Shown piece after piece: positions 1-7,194 of a stretch of DNA of 64,000 nt. Each line of letters begins with the position of its first letter. The first letter of the stretch is position 1. This stretch comes from Streptomyces sp. NBC_01235 (GTDB lineage: Bacteria; Actinomycetota; Actinomycetes; Streptomycetales; Streptomycetaceae). The stretch is from positions 9,610,001 through 9,674,000 of the forward strand of contig NZ_CP108513.1 of NCBI RefSeq assembly GCF_035989285.1. Reading direction: 5' to 3'. The translations under genes were made by a program, and so were the position numbers. Below the pieces are notes generated by a model. That model worked only from the letters and a program-made list of their open reading frames with translations, searched no databases and was not told where the DNA came from.

Positions 1-91
1 GGAGCTTCGCGGCGCGGGTGGATCGCTCGACGGCGCGCTGCCGCCAGGCGGGCTCGGGTGTCTCGACCGGATCTACGGGGACGGCACTCAT
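1..91 (-). CDS. TetR/AcrR-type regulator, N-terminal fragment (cut by window edge)
   Basis: Only the first 30 residues are visible, read leftward from an ATG at 91. The stretch is hydrophilic and contains the WRQRAVERSTRAAKL segment that often precedes the DNA-binding helices of actinobacterial TetR regulators; no stop occurs before the edge. It is transcribed away from the acyl-CoA dehydrogenase operon, with a perfect palindrome at 185-199 between them, the usual layout of a self-regulating repressor and its target. The HTH itself lies outside the window, so the family call is an inference from the N-terminal style and the context. Confidence 0.45.
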   Translation of the reverse strand, partial: MSAVPVDPVETPEPAWRQRAVERSTRAAKL

Positions 92-184
92 GAGCAGAAC
101 GGTACTCCACATATGTGAAAGCGGAGGGCACTCCCCCTACCGAACTGCGCTCCCCCATAAGCAAGACTCTTACTTCCCTATAAG

Positions 185-199
185 GAGAATGCTATTCTC
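185..199. promoter_or_regulatory. Palindromic operator GAGAAT-N3-ATTCTC
   Basis: A perfect inverted repeat (GAGAATGCTATTCTC) lies just downstream of a TATAAG hexamer (178-183) in the space between the divergent TetR-type gene and the acyl-CoA dehydrogenase gene. The same palindrome with a different centre occurs at 6317-6331. Size and symmetry fit a TetR-family dimer. An ATG at 189 falls inside it and is not taken as a start. Confidence 0.6.
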
Positions 200-242
200 G
201 CCCGGTGGTGTCGCCGGTACGGTGAGAGGGCGGAGGCCGGGC

Positions 243-1097
243 GTGGAGTTCGAACTCGACGAGGAGCAGCGGCTGCTTCGGCGTACGGTGCGCGAGACGG
301 TCGCCAAGGTGCGCGGCCGGCCCGAGGACCAGCAGTGGGACACGTATCTGCGGCTCGGCTGGCTGGAGGCGCCCCCGCTCGAACTCGCCCTGATCCTTGA
401 GGAGCTCGGCTACGTCGCCGACCCGACGCCGTTCCTGGCCACCGCCACCTGGTTCGCCCCGCTGACCGGGCGTCTTCCCGAGGGCAGCGGCACCGCGGTG
501 TTCGACGGCGTCGGCCGCCATGTCCTCGACGCCGACCGCGCCGACGAGGTCGCGCTGCTCACCCCGGCCGGCGTCACCGTCGTACGCGGCGCCGACCTGG
601 CCGCCGAGCGGGTCCCCGTCCTCGACCCCCACCTGCATGTGGCCCGTGTCGAAGGCCAGGGTGAACTCGTCGCCGGGGTGCCGGACCTGGCCCTCACCGG
701 GCTCGCCGCCACCGCTGTCGGTGCCTGCCGACGCATCCTCGATCTCGCCCTCGTGCACGTGAAGCAGCGGGTGCAGTTCGGCAGGCCGCTGGGCTCCTTC
801 CAGGCCGTCAAGCACAAGGCCGCCGACATGCACGTGGCGATCGAACGCGCCCGCGTGCTCACCCACTTCGCGGCCCTGACCATCGCCGAGAACGACCCGC
901 GTCGCACGGACGCCGCCCACATGGCCAAGGCCGCCGCGGGGGAGTGCCAGCGCCTGGTCTTCCGGCACGGCCTGCAGCTCTTCGGCGCCATGGGCTTCAC
1001 CTGGGAGAACGAGCTGCAGTTCGTTCTCAAGCGGGCCCAGGCCTGCGACCTGCTCCTCGGCACCGCGGCCGTCCACCGGAAGGCGCTGGTCCTGTGA
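243..1097 (+). CDS. Acyl-CoA dehydrogenase, short subunit (FadE-like)
   Basis: A 284-aa FAD-dependent acyl-CoA dehydrogenase homologue that would introduce the alpha-beta double bond into an acyl-CoA. The C-terminal helical domain is well conserved (VKQRVQFGRPLGSFQAVKHKAADM, split here as QFGRPLGSFQAVKHK, then LFGAMGFTWENELQ), while the N-terminal and middle domains are compressed compared with the usual 370-390 residues. The GTG start at 243 is chosen because GGAGG at 232-236 is correctly spaced; earlier starts at 189 and 18 run through the operator. Its stop overlaps the next dehydrogenase start (TGATG). Paired short and long subunits resemble the alpha2beta2 heterotetramers of steroid side-chain degradation, so this is probably the partner of the next gene rather than an independent enzyme. 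Confidence 0.85.
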   Translation: MEFELDEEQRLLRRTVRETVAKVRGRPEDQQWDTYLRLGWLEAPPLELALILEELGYVADPTPFLATATWFAPLTGRLPEGSGTAVFDGVGRHVLDADRADEVALLTPAGVTVVRGADLAAERVPVLDPHLHVARVEGQGELVAGVPDLALTGLAATAVGACRRILDLALVHVKQRVQFGRPLGSFQAVKHKAADMHVAIERARVLTHFAALTIAENDPRRTDAAHMAKAAAGECQRLVFRHGLQLFGAMGFTWENELQFVLKRAQACDLLLGTAAVHRKALVL

Positions 1098-2269
1098 TGA
1101 GGCTTGCCGACGACCACCAAGTGGCCGCGTTCCGCGCCGAGTTCTCGGTCTTCCTCGACGCCCACCTCCCCGCCGAGGCCGAGGCACGCGAACGCTCCCG
1201 TTCCAGCGCCCACGTCCCCGACTGGGCACGACGCTGGCAGCGCACCCTCTTCGACCACGGCTGGCTGCTGCCCGGACAGCCACCCGAGTACGGCGGCCGG
1301 GGTGCCACGCTGCCCCAGCAGCTCGCCCATCTGGAGGAGTTGGCCCACCGCCGGATCTACCACAGCTTCAACCCCCAGGGCCTGGGCATCATCGCCGCCT
1401 CGCTCCTCACCTTCGGCACCGAGGAGCAGAAGTCCCGCTGGGCCGTGCCGGTCCTGCGCGCGGAGATCACCGCCGCCCTCGGCATGAGCGAACCGGAGGC
1501 CGGCTCAGACCTGGCCTCCCTGCGCACCCGGGCCGTCCTCGACGGGGACACCTTCACGGTGAACGGCCAGAAGATCTGGACCTCCGGCGCCCATGACGCC
1601 GACGTCCTGCTCGCCTTCGTCCGCACCGACCCCGACGCCCCCCGGCACAAGGGCATCAGCGCCCTGCTCGTCCCGACGGACACCGAGGGCGTCGTCCGCC
1701 GCCCCTTCGGCTCGATCGCCGCCGCCGACGACCTCGACTTCAACGAGGTGTTCCTCACCGACGTGCGCGTGCCCCGCGAGAACCTGGTCGGCCCCCTCAA
1801 CGAGGGCTGGCGGGTGGCGAACGGCTCCCTCGGCCACGAACGCACCCTGCTCTGGCTGTCGTACGCCGAACGACTGGAGGACCTGATCCGCGACGCGGCC
1901 GAAGCGGGTGCCGGCCAGGAGTGGTACGCCACGCTCCTCATGGACCTCCAGGCGCTGCGCCTGCTCGGCCACCGCCTGCTCGGCCACCGCCGGCTCGGCC
2001 CAGGCCGCGACCCCGCCGAGATCTCCGTCCTCAAGCTGCTGGGCTCCGAGGCCGTCCAGTCCGCCTCCCTGCACGCGCTGGAGGCCCACGGCGCCGAGGG
2101 GCTGCCGCATCCGGTGCTCACCGGCCCGTACCACCACATGAACAACGAGGCGTTCGTCTCCAGCTGGTTCGAGCGGTACGCGCGCAGCTTCGCCGGCACC
2201 ATCGCCGGCGGCACCAGCGAGATCCAGCGCAACATCATCGCCGAGCGCGTCCTCGGCCTGCCCCGCTGA
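1097..2269 (+). CDS. Acyl-CoA dehydrogenase, long subunit
   Basis: A full-length (390 aa) acyl-CoA dehydrogenase. It shows the FAD-binding segment GMSEPEAGSDLASLRT, the KIWTSGAHDAD loop and the C-terminal motif IAGGTSEIQRNIIAERVLGLPR. It starts at the ATG that shares one base with the previous stop, so the two dehydrogenases are translationally coupled and probably form one complex. The enoyl-CoA hydratase follows after 22 bases, giving consecutive steps of beta-oxidation: dehydrogenation then hydration. The substrate cannot be read from sequence; neighbours point to a branched or cyclic acyl-CoA. Confidence 0.92.
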   Translation: MRLADDHQVAAFRAEFSVFLDAHLPAEAEARERSRSSAHVPDWARRWQRTLFDHGWLLPGQPPEYGGRGATLPQQLAHLEELAHRRIYHSFNPQGLGIIAASLLTFGTEEQKSRWAVPVLRAEITAALGMSEPEAGSDLASLRTRAVLDGDTFTVNGQKIWTSGAHDADVLLAFVRTDPDAPRHKGISALLVPTDTEGVVRRPFGSIAAADDLDFNEVFLTDVRVPRENLVGPLNEGWRVANGSLGHERTLLWLSYAERLEDLIRDAAEAGAGQEWYATLLMDLQALRLLGHRLLGHRRLGPGRDPAEISVLKLLGSEAVQSASLHALEAHGAEGLPHPVLTGPYHHMNNEAFVSSWFERYARSFAGTIAGGTSEIQRNIIAERVLGLPR

Positions 2270-2291
2270 CCACCCCTGAGGAGCCAGCCGT

Positions 2292-3083
2292 ATGGACCAG
2301 ATCCTGTACGCGGCCGAGGACGGCGTCGCGACCATCACCCTCAACCGCCCCGAGGCCGCCAACGCCCAGACCATGGCCCTCCTCGACGACCTCGACGCGG
2401 CCTTCACCCGGGCCGGCCGCGACGAGGGCGTCCGGGTCGTCGTCCTGCGCGCCAACGGCCGTCACTTCTCCGCTGGGCACGACCTCAAGGACCGCTGGCC
2501 CGGACCCGGCGAGATCACCCTGGAGTGGATCTACGACGCCGAGACGCGCCGCTATCTGGAGTACGCGCTGAAGTGGCGCAACCTGCCCAAGCCCACCGTC
2601 GCCGCCGTCCAGGGCAAGTGCATCGCCGCCGGGCTGATGCTGTGCTGGCCCTGCGACCTGATCGTCGCCGCGGAGAACGCCGAGTTCTCCGACCCGGTGG
2701 TGCACATGGGCATCGGAGGCGTCGAATACCACGGTCACACCTGGGAGTTGGGGGCACGCAAGGCGAAGGAGATCCTGTTCACCGGCCGGCCTCTGACCGC
2801 CCGCGAGGCCGAGCGGACCGGCATGGTCAACAAGGTCGTCCCGCTCGACGAACTGGACAGCGCGACCCGCGAGTTGGCCGAGCGCATCGCCCGGATGCCC
2901 CCCTTCGGCCTGCGCCAGGCCAAACGAGCCGTGAACCAGACCCTCGACGTCCAGGGCTTCTACGCCGCTCTCCAGTCCGTCTTCGACATCCACCAGACGG
3001 GCCACGGCAACGCGCTGAGCGTGTCCGGCCATCCCGTCCTGATCCGGCTGGACGACATGAAGCAGCACGTCCGGCAGGACTGA
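2292..3083 (+). CDS. Enoyl-CoA hydratase/isomerase (crotonase family)
   Basis: A 263-aa crotonase-fold protein. The N-terminal oxyanion-hole segment ANGRHFSAGHDLKD and the second loop KCIAAGLMLCWPCDLIVAAENAEFSDP are clear, as is the C-terminal HxxxxxEAxxxGMVNKVVP-type region (LTAREAERTGMVNKVV). It ends the rightward acyl-CoA dehydrogenase operon and should hydrate the enoyl-CoA made by the preceding pair. Its stop lies 3 bases from the stop of the converging reductase gene, with no obvious hairpin between them. A ribosome binding site (GAGGAG) precedes the ATG. Confidence 0.9.
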   Translation: MDQILYAAEDGVATITLNRPEAANAQTMALLDDLDAAFTRAGRDEGVRVVVLRANGRHFSAGHDLKDRWPGPGEITLEWIYDAETRRYLEYALKWRNLPKPTVAAVQGKCIAAGLMLCWPCDLIVAAENAEFSDPVVHMGIGGVEYHGHTWELGARKAKEILFTGRPLTAREAERTGMVNKVVPLDELDSATRELAERIARMPPFGLRQAKRAVNQTLDVQGFYAALQSVFDIHQTGHGNALSVSGHPVLIRLDDMKQHVRQD

Positions 3084-3085
3084 GC

Positions 3086-4132
3086 TCAGCCGAGCGCCGC
3101 GGTGAACAGGGGCAGGTCCACGGTCGTACGGACCCCCGGCGCCGCGGCGCAGACGGCGGGGACGGCGTTGACGGCCCGGTGGGCGGTGTAGCCGGGCGAG
3201 ACGGCGCCCATCCGGTCGAGCGGCACCGGGAACCGCATGTCGATGTCGAGGGGCGTGTCGCCGTCGACCGTCACATGCCAGCCGGTGGGCCGCAGGTCCC
3301 AGGCGGGGTCCAGGTCCGTGGCGCAGTACCAGGTCGAGTGGAACCGCAGCAGCGTACGACCGCCGCGCAGACCGGACACCGTCGTGCGCTGCGCGGCCAC
3401 CGTACCGGCCGACAGGCGGCCGGCGGCGATGGCGGTGGTGCGGGCCGCGGTGGCGAGTCGCCCGTGCGCCTCCACGGCGTCGAGGGGCAGGCCGAGGGCG
3501 TCGGCGACCAGTCGCAGGGACGGCCCGAAGCTCGACCGGAGGTGAGCGAGGCGGCGTTCGCCGAAGGCGGCTGTCGGCACCTGGCCGAAGCCCATCACGT
3601 CGAACAGCAGCCCGGGCGAGTTCCGTCGGGAGAGATCGGCGTACTCGTGGATGGTCAGGGTCTCCAGCCGCCGCTGGAGGGGGGCCAGGACGAGCGGTAC
3701 GGCCTCGGTGATGAACCCCGGGCTGCTGCCGGTGCTGTGCAGCGAGGTCCCGCCCCGCGCGCAGGCGTCCTCGACCCGTTCCTTGAGGGCGGGATCCAGG
3801 CCGGCCGGGTGATGGAAGCCGCCGGCCGTGGTCACCATGTTCGCGCCGGACGCGAGCAGGGCGCACACCTCGTCGTCGTCCGCCGCCCGCGGCATGTACA
3901 GCACGCAGTCGGCGCCCAGGCCCAGGATCGCGTCGATGTCGTGGGTCGTGGTGACCCCCGTCGGGCCCGTCCCGCACAGTTCGCCCGCGTCGCGCCCGGC
4001 CTTGTCCGGAGTCTGCACGTGGACCCCCGCCAGTTCCATGTGCGGATGTTCGAGTACGGCGCGCAGCGACCGCCTGCCGATGGTCCCCGTGGCCCACTGA
4101 ATGACGCGAAGAGGCCGCCTGGCGTGCTGCAT
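3086..4132 (-). CDS. DapB-fold NAD(P)H-dependent reductase/dehydrogenase
   Basis: A 348-aa protein with an N-terminal Rossmann segment beginning RVIQWATGTIGRRSLRAVLEHP, the layout of the dihydrodipicolinate-reductase-N-terminal-like family that includes 2,4-diaminopentanoate dehydrogenase. In actinobacteria such proteins are common in catabolic clusters and are not lysine biosynthesis enzymes; the real substrate is unknown. The ATG at 4132 is chosen because the family starts just before the Rossmann strand. It is the last gene of the leftward operon, 80 bases after the CMD-like gene, so it may be co-transcribed. The long upstream frame extension is not coding. Confidence 0.75.
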   Translation of the reverse strand: MQHARRPLRVIQWATGTIGRRSLRAVLEHPHMELAGVHVQTPDKAGRDAGELCGTGPTGVTTTHDIDAILGLGADCVLYMPRAADDDEVCALLASGANMVTTAGGFHHPAGLDPALKERVEDACARGGTSLHSTGSSPGFITEAVPLVLAPLQRRLETLTIHEYADLSRRNSPGLLFDVMGFGQVPTAAFGERRLAHLRSSFGPSLRLVADALGLPLDAVEAHGRLATAARTTAIAAGRLSAGTVAAQRTTVSGLRGGRTLLRFHSTWYCATDLDPAWDLRPTGWHVTVDGDTPLDIDMRFPVPLDRMGAVSPGYTAHRAVNAVPAVCAAAPGVRTTVDLPLFTAALG

Positions 4133-4212
4133 GTCCACCACCTGGGTAGTCGCGAGGAGGGGGCGGACACGCGGCACGGACACGGCTGCCGCCCCGGTTC
4201 GCCGTCCGTGCT

Positions 4213-4758
4213 CTATACGAGGGTCTCGTCCATCCCCCCGTCGTCCATCCCGGCGTCGTCCATCCCGGCGTCGGGCTCCACCTCGAAGGTGTTGTACGCC
4301 ATCGCCTGTAGCCCGTAGGCGCCGACGACGAACACGAACTCCATCAGCTGTCGTTCGTCCAGTTCCTTCGCCAGCTCCGCGTAGGTCTCGTCGGAGAGGG
4401 AGGAGGCGCTCTCCAGTTCGTCCACGGCCCGGTTGACCAAGGTGTCGGCGCCCTGCCGCACCTGCTCCAACTCCTCCTCGGTGACCCCGGCCCGATCGGC
4501 CATCAGTACATGGTGCGCCCACTCGTAGCGGCAGCGGCGCCGCCAGGCGACCCGCAGCACCGCCAGTTCCCGCATCCGGGCGGGCAGCGAACCGCGGTAC
4601 ACCAGTTGGGTGCTGAAGGTCAGGAACGCCCTGGCCAGGTGCGGGTGGTTCAGGAGCAGGCCCAGAGCGTTGGACGGCGGTGTCGTGCGCCCGCCGGTCA
4701 GCGGGCGCAGGACCTCGGCGTCCCACTCCTCGAAGGGGATCGGGGGCAGCCGCGTCAT
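4213..4758 (-). CDS. Carboxymuconolactone decarboxylase/AhpD-like protein
   Basis: A 181-aa member of the CMD/AhpD-like all-helical family. The segment RMRELAVLRVAWRRRCRYEW, followed by AHHVLMADRAGVTEEELEQV, matches the family core, but the CxxC of true AhpD peroxidases is not present: the position reads CRYEWAHH. It overlaps the SDR gene by 4 bases (ATGA), so the two are coupled. Its exact reaction is unknown; such proteins often accompany ring or side-chain oxidation operons. The C-terminus is an acidic MDD-rich tail built from a 15-bp tandem repeat (4229-4273), probably unstructured and variable in length. Confidence 0.82.
   Translation of the reverse strand: MTRLPPIPFEEWDAEVLRPLTGGRTTPPSNALGLLLNHPHLARAFLTFSTQLVYRGSLPARMRELAVLRVAWRRRCRYEWAHHVLMADRAGVTEEELEQVRQGADTLVNRAVDELESASSLSDETYAELAKELDERQLMEFVFVVGAYGLQAMAYNTFEVEPDAGMDDAGMDDGGMDETLV
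4229..4273. repeat. 15-bp tandem repeat, three copies
   Basis: Three units of GTCCATCCCGGCGTC (the first with two substitutions) lie inside the 3' end of the CMD-like gene and encode its repeated DAGMD-type acidic tail. Because the unit is a multiple of three, copy-number change would alter tail length without breaking the frame. Confidence 0.9.
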
Positions 4759-5492
4759 GTGTTGCGGCCCCCGTTCACCCCGAGGATCTGGCCGGTGATG
4801 TAACCGGCCTCCTCGCTCACCAGGAAGGAGCAGGCGGCCGCGATGTCCTCGGGGCGCCCGACCCGGCGGACGGGGGTGCGGGCGATGTGGTCCTCGATGG
4901 AGCCGCCGAGCCGCTCCTTCTGCTCGGCCGTGCGCAGCATCGGAGTGTCGACGAAGCCCGGCGGGACCGCGTTGACGGTGATGCCCCGTGGGCCGAGCTC
5001 CAGGGCCAGGGACTTGGTCAGCCCGTTCACCGCGGACTTGGCGGCGACATAGTGCGCCATGAACGGCTGCCCGGAGTGCGTGCTGGAGGAGGAGATGTTG
5101 ACGATCCGGCCCCAGCGGGCCTCCCACATGTCCGGCAGGGCGGACTGCACGCAGTGGAAGACACCGTTGAGGTTGATGTCGACCACCCGCTGCCAGTCCA
5201 CGAAGGAGAGGTCGGCGAAGCGGGTGAAACCGTCCTTGCCGGCCGCGTTCACCAGCACCGTCACCGGCCCGAGGCGCTCGCGCACCGAGTCCATCGCCTT
5301 GTCGACCTGGGCCCGGTCGGAGACGTCGACGGTCAGGCCGTAGCCCTCCCCGGCGGGCGCGATGTCGAGGACGGCGACCTTCATGCCGTCCTCGGCGAGC
5401 CGCCGGGCGACGGCCCGGCCGATGCCGGAGGCGCCGCCCGTGACGACCGCCGTCCGGACCGGGCCCGCCGCCGCGGCTGCTTCCGGGCTCAT
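4755..5492 (-). CDS. Short-chain dehydrogenase/reductase
   Basis: A 245-aa classical SDR. The cofactor motif TGGASGIG is at about residues 18-25, NAAG follows, the catalytic Ser lies in NISSSSTHSG, the YxxxK motif is YVAAK, and the C-terminus GQILGVNGG is typical of FabG-like members. It starts at an ATG overlapping the dioxygenase stop by 4 bases and itself overlaps the CMD-like gene by 4, so all three form one coupled leftward operon. It would oxidise a hydroxyacyl or hydroxylated intermediate, perhaps the product of the neighbouring dioxygenase. Confidence 0.92.
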   Translation of the reverse strand: MSPEAAAAAGPVRTAVVTGGASGIGRAVARRLAEDGMKVAVLDIAPAGEGYGLTVDVSDRAQVDKAMDSVRERLGPVTVLVNAAGKDGFTRFADLSFVDWQRVVDINLNGVFHCVQSALPDMWEARWGRIVNISSSSTHSGQPFMAHYVAAKSAVNGLTKSLALELGPRGITVNAVPPGFVDTPMLRTAEQKERLGGSIEDHIARTPVRRVGRPEDIAAACSFLVSEEAGYITGQILGVNGGRNT

Positions 5493-6295
5493 GCGAAGGC
5501 CTCTTCGCCGACGACGGTCGTCCGGTGCAGCAACCGCTCGGAGCTCTCGTCGTAGGGCAGCGCCCGGTGCAGGATCCCGGTGTTGTCCCACACCACCAGG
5601 TCGCCGACCGTCCAGTCGTGCGTGTAGCGGAACCGTTCCTGGGTGCTCCAGTCGAGGAGTTCGTCGAGCAGGGCCCGGCTCTCCTCGGGGTCCATGCCGA
5701 CGACGTGGTCGGCGGTGGCGCCGGTGACGAGGGAACGGCGGCCGTCCCGGCGGCGCCACACCAGAGCCACCTCATGGGTGGGCTGGGTGCGCCAGCCGGC
5801 CAGCTCCTCCTCCGTGGGGTCCGGGGTCACCAGCCGCTGCGCCGCCTCGAAGCTGTGCACCACACGCAGGCTCTCGTAACGCTCGCGCTCCTTCTCCGGC
5901 AGGTTCTCGTAGGCGGCGTAAGTGCTGGAGAACTCGGTTCCGCCGCCCACCGTGGCGACATGACGGGCCGTCAGTGTGGTCACCCTGACGGGGACGTCGT
6001 CGCTGGTGCCGTCGAGGTGCCAGTGGAAGGCGCCCTTCAGGTACTTGGCGCTCTTGCTCTTCGCCGGGTTGACGGAGATCGGGAAGATCTCCTGGCCGCG
6101 CAGCGCGACCACCTCGCCCAGCCTGCGGCTGAACGCCAGCTGCCGGTCGTCGTCGAGGTGCAGACCGCGGACCAGGAGTATCCCCCGCCACTTGAGGGCT
6201 TCGGCGGCGCGTTCGACGAAGGTGCCGTCGAGTGGGTCGGTCACGCCGGTGAACTCCACCCCGAGCGACGGGCTCAAGGCCTTCGATTCGATCAT
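5489..6295 (-). CDS. TauD/TfdA-family 2-oxoglutarate/Fe(II) dioxygenase
   Basis: A 268-aa non-haem iron dioxygenase. The iron-binding HxD is His93-Asp95 in FHWHLDG, the distal His is His243 in GILHRALPY, and Arg258 (LLHRTT) is placed to bind 2-oxoglutarate. These enzymes hydroxylate unactivated carbons, for example taurine or phenoxyacetates, often releasing the substituent as an aldehyde. The ATG at 6295 is chosen for its AAGGGG ribosome binding site; the upstream ATG at 6325 lies in the middle of the palindromic operator. It is the first gene of the leftward operon and shares its promoter region with the rightward SDR at 6463. Confidence 0.92.
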   Translation of the reverse strand: MIESKALSPSLGVEFTGVTDPLDGTFVERAAEALKWRGILLVRGLHLDDDRQLAFSRRLGEVVALRGQEIFPISVNPAKSKSAKYLKGAFHWHLDGTSDDVPVRVTTLTARHVATVGGGTEFSSTYAAYENLPEKERERYESLRVVHSFEAAQRLVTPDPTEEELAGWRTQPTHEVALVWRRRDGRRSLVTGATADHVVGMDPEESRALLDELLDWSTQERFRYTHDWTVGDLVVWDNTGILHRALPYDESSERLLHRTTVVGEEAFA

Positions 6296-6316
6296 GGAAA
6301 TACCCCTTCCATTCGC

Positions 6317-6331
6317 GAGAATCATATTCTC
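6317..6331. promoter_or_regulatory. Second GAGAAT-N3-ATTCTC operator
   Basis: GAGAATCATATTCTC is a perfect palindrome with arms identical to 185-199 but a different central triplet. It lies 21 bases before the dioxygenase start, in the divergent promoter region shared with the SDR operon, so one regulator could control both directions. Confidence 0.65.
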
Positions 6332-6353
6332 ACCATGCCGGGGGCCGGAAGTG

Positions 6354-6370
6354 GAGAACATCAGGTTCTC
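6354..6370. promoter_or_regulatory. Accessory inverted repeat GAGAAC-N5-GTTCTC
   Basis: A perfect inverted repeat with arms differing by one base from the two operators and with a 5-base centre. A further lone GAGAAT with degenerate partner follows near 6399. Clustered related half-sites between 6317 and 6413 suggest cooperative binding by the same regulator. Confidence 0.4.
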
Positions 6371-6462
6371 TTGTCCGAATCCTTGATTCGCGCAAATAGA
6401 GAATGTAGTTTCCGGTCATCCGGGGTCTGACGTCGGGGGTCGACCGAACCAGGAGGGCTGGG

Positions 6463-7194
6463 ATGCGGTTCAAGGACAAGGTGGCGATCGTCACCGGGGC
6501 CGGGCAGGGCATCGGCGAGGGGTACGCCAAGGCACTGGCCGCCGAGGGCGCGAAGGTCGTGGTCGCCGAGCTGAACGAGGAGCAGGGGCAGCGGGTCGCC
6601 AAGGAGATCGGCGACGCCCTCTTCGTGCGGGTCGACGTGGCGGACCCGGCCTCGGCACAGGAGCTCGCCGACACCGTCGTGCGGGAACTCGGTCGCATCG
6701 ACTACCTGGTCAACAACGCCGCCATCTTCCACGGGATGCGTCGCGAGGGCATCGTCACCGTCGACTACGACTACCTCGACCGGTTCCTCAAGGTGAACCT
6801 GCTCGGCGCCCTGCACGTGACCCGCGCCGTCCTGCCGCACCTGGGCGAGGGCGCGGCCGTCGTCAACCAGTCCTCCACCGCCGCCTACCAGCCCACCGGC
6901 TTCTACGGACTCGCCAAGGCCGGCATCAACCACCTCACGGTCTCCCTCGCCGCCGAACTCGGCGGGCGCGGCATCCGGGTCAACGCGATCGCGCCGGGGC
7001 CGACGGACACCGAGGCGACCCGCAGCATCGTCCCGGAGGAGTACCGCGGGGCCATGGTGCAGTCCCTCGCCCTCAAGCGCATGGGCACCCCGGCCGACCA
7101 GGCCGGCGCCGTGCTGTTCCTGCTCTCCGACGACGCGAGCTGGCTCACCGGTCAGATCCTGGCCGTGGACGGCGGACAGGTGGTGCGGCTGTGA
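6463..7194 (+). CDS. Short-chain dehydrogenase/reductase
   Basis: A 243-aa SDR beginning MRFKDKVAIVTGAGQGIGEG, with TGAGQGIG cofactor loop, NNAA, catalytic Ser in NQSSTAAY, and Tyr-Lys in YGLAK. The C-terminus GQILAVDGG is the usual FabG-like ending. AGGAGGG precedes the ATG. It is the first gene of the long rightward catabolic operon and overlaps the aldehyde dehydrogenase by 4 bases (GTGA), implying alcohol to aldehyde or ketone oxidation coupled to aldehyde oxidation. Confidence 0.92.
   Translation: MRFKDKVAIVTGAGQGIGEGYAKALAAEGAKVVVAELNEEQGQRVAKEIGDALFVRVDVADPASAQELADTVVRELGRIDYLVNNAAIFHGMRREGIVTVDYDYLDRFLKVNLLGALHVTRAVLPHLGEGAAVVNQSSTAAYQPTGFYGLAKAGINHLTVSLAAELGGRGIRVNAIAPGPTDTEATRSIVPEEYRGAMVQSLALKRMGTPADQAGAVLFLLSDDASWLTGQILAVDGGQVVRL

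Noticed and set aside
18..242. N-terminal extension of the first acyl-CoA dehydrogenase from 18 or 189
   Set aside because: It would run through the TetR-type gene's 5' end, the promoter and the palindromic operator; the GTG at 243 has the proper ribosome binding site and begins at the conserved domain.
2235..4097. A 620-codon open frame on the minus strand across the enoyl-CoA hydratase and reductase genes
   Set aside because: It is antisense to the hydratase, Arg/Pro/Gly-rich and without family motifs; the high-GC codon bias keeps this frame open. Other long antisense frames (for example 47539-50490 beyond the real 48576 start, 44367-46028, 60141-62531) were rejected for the same reason.
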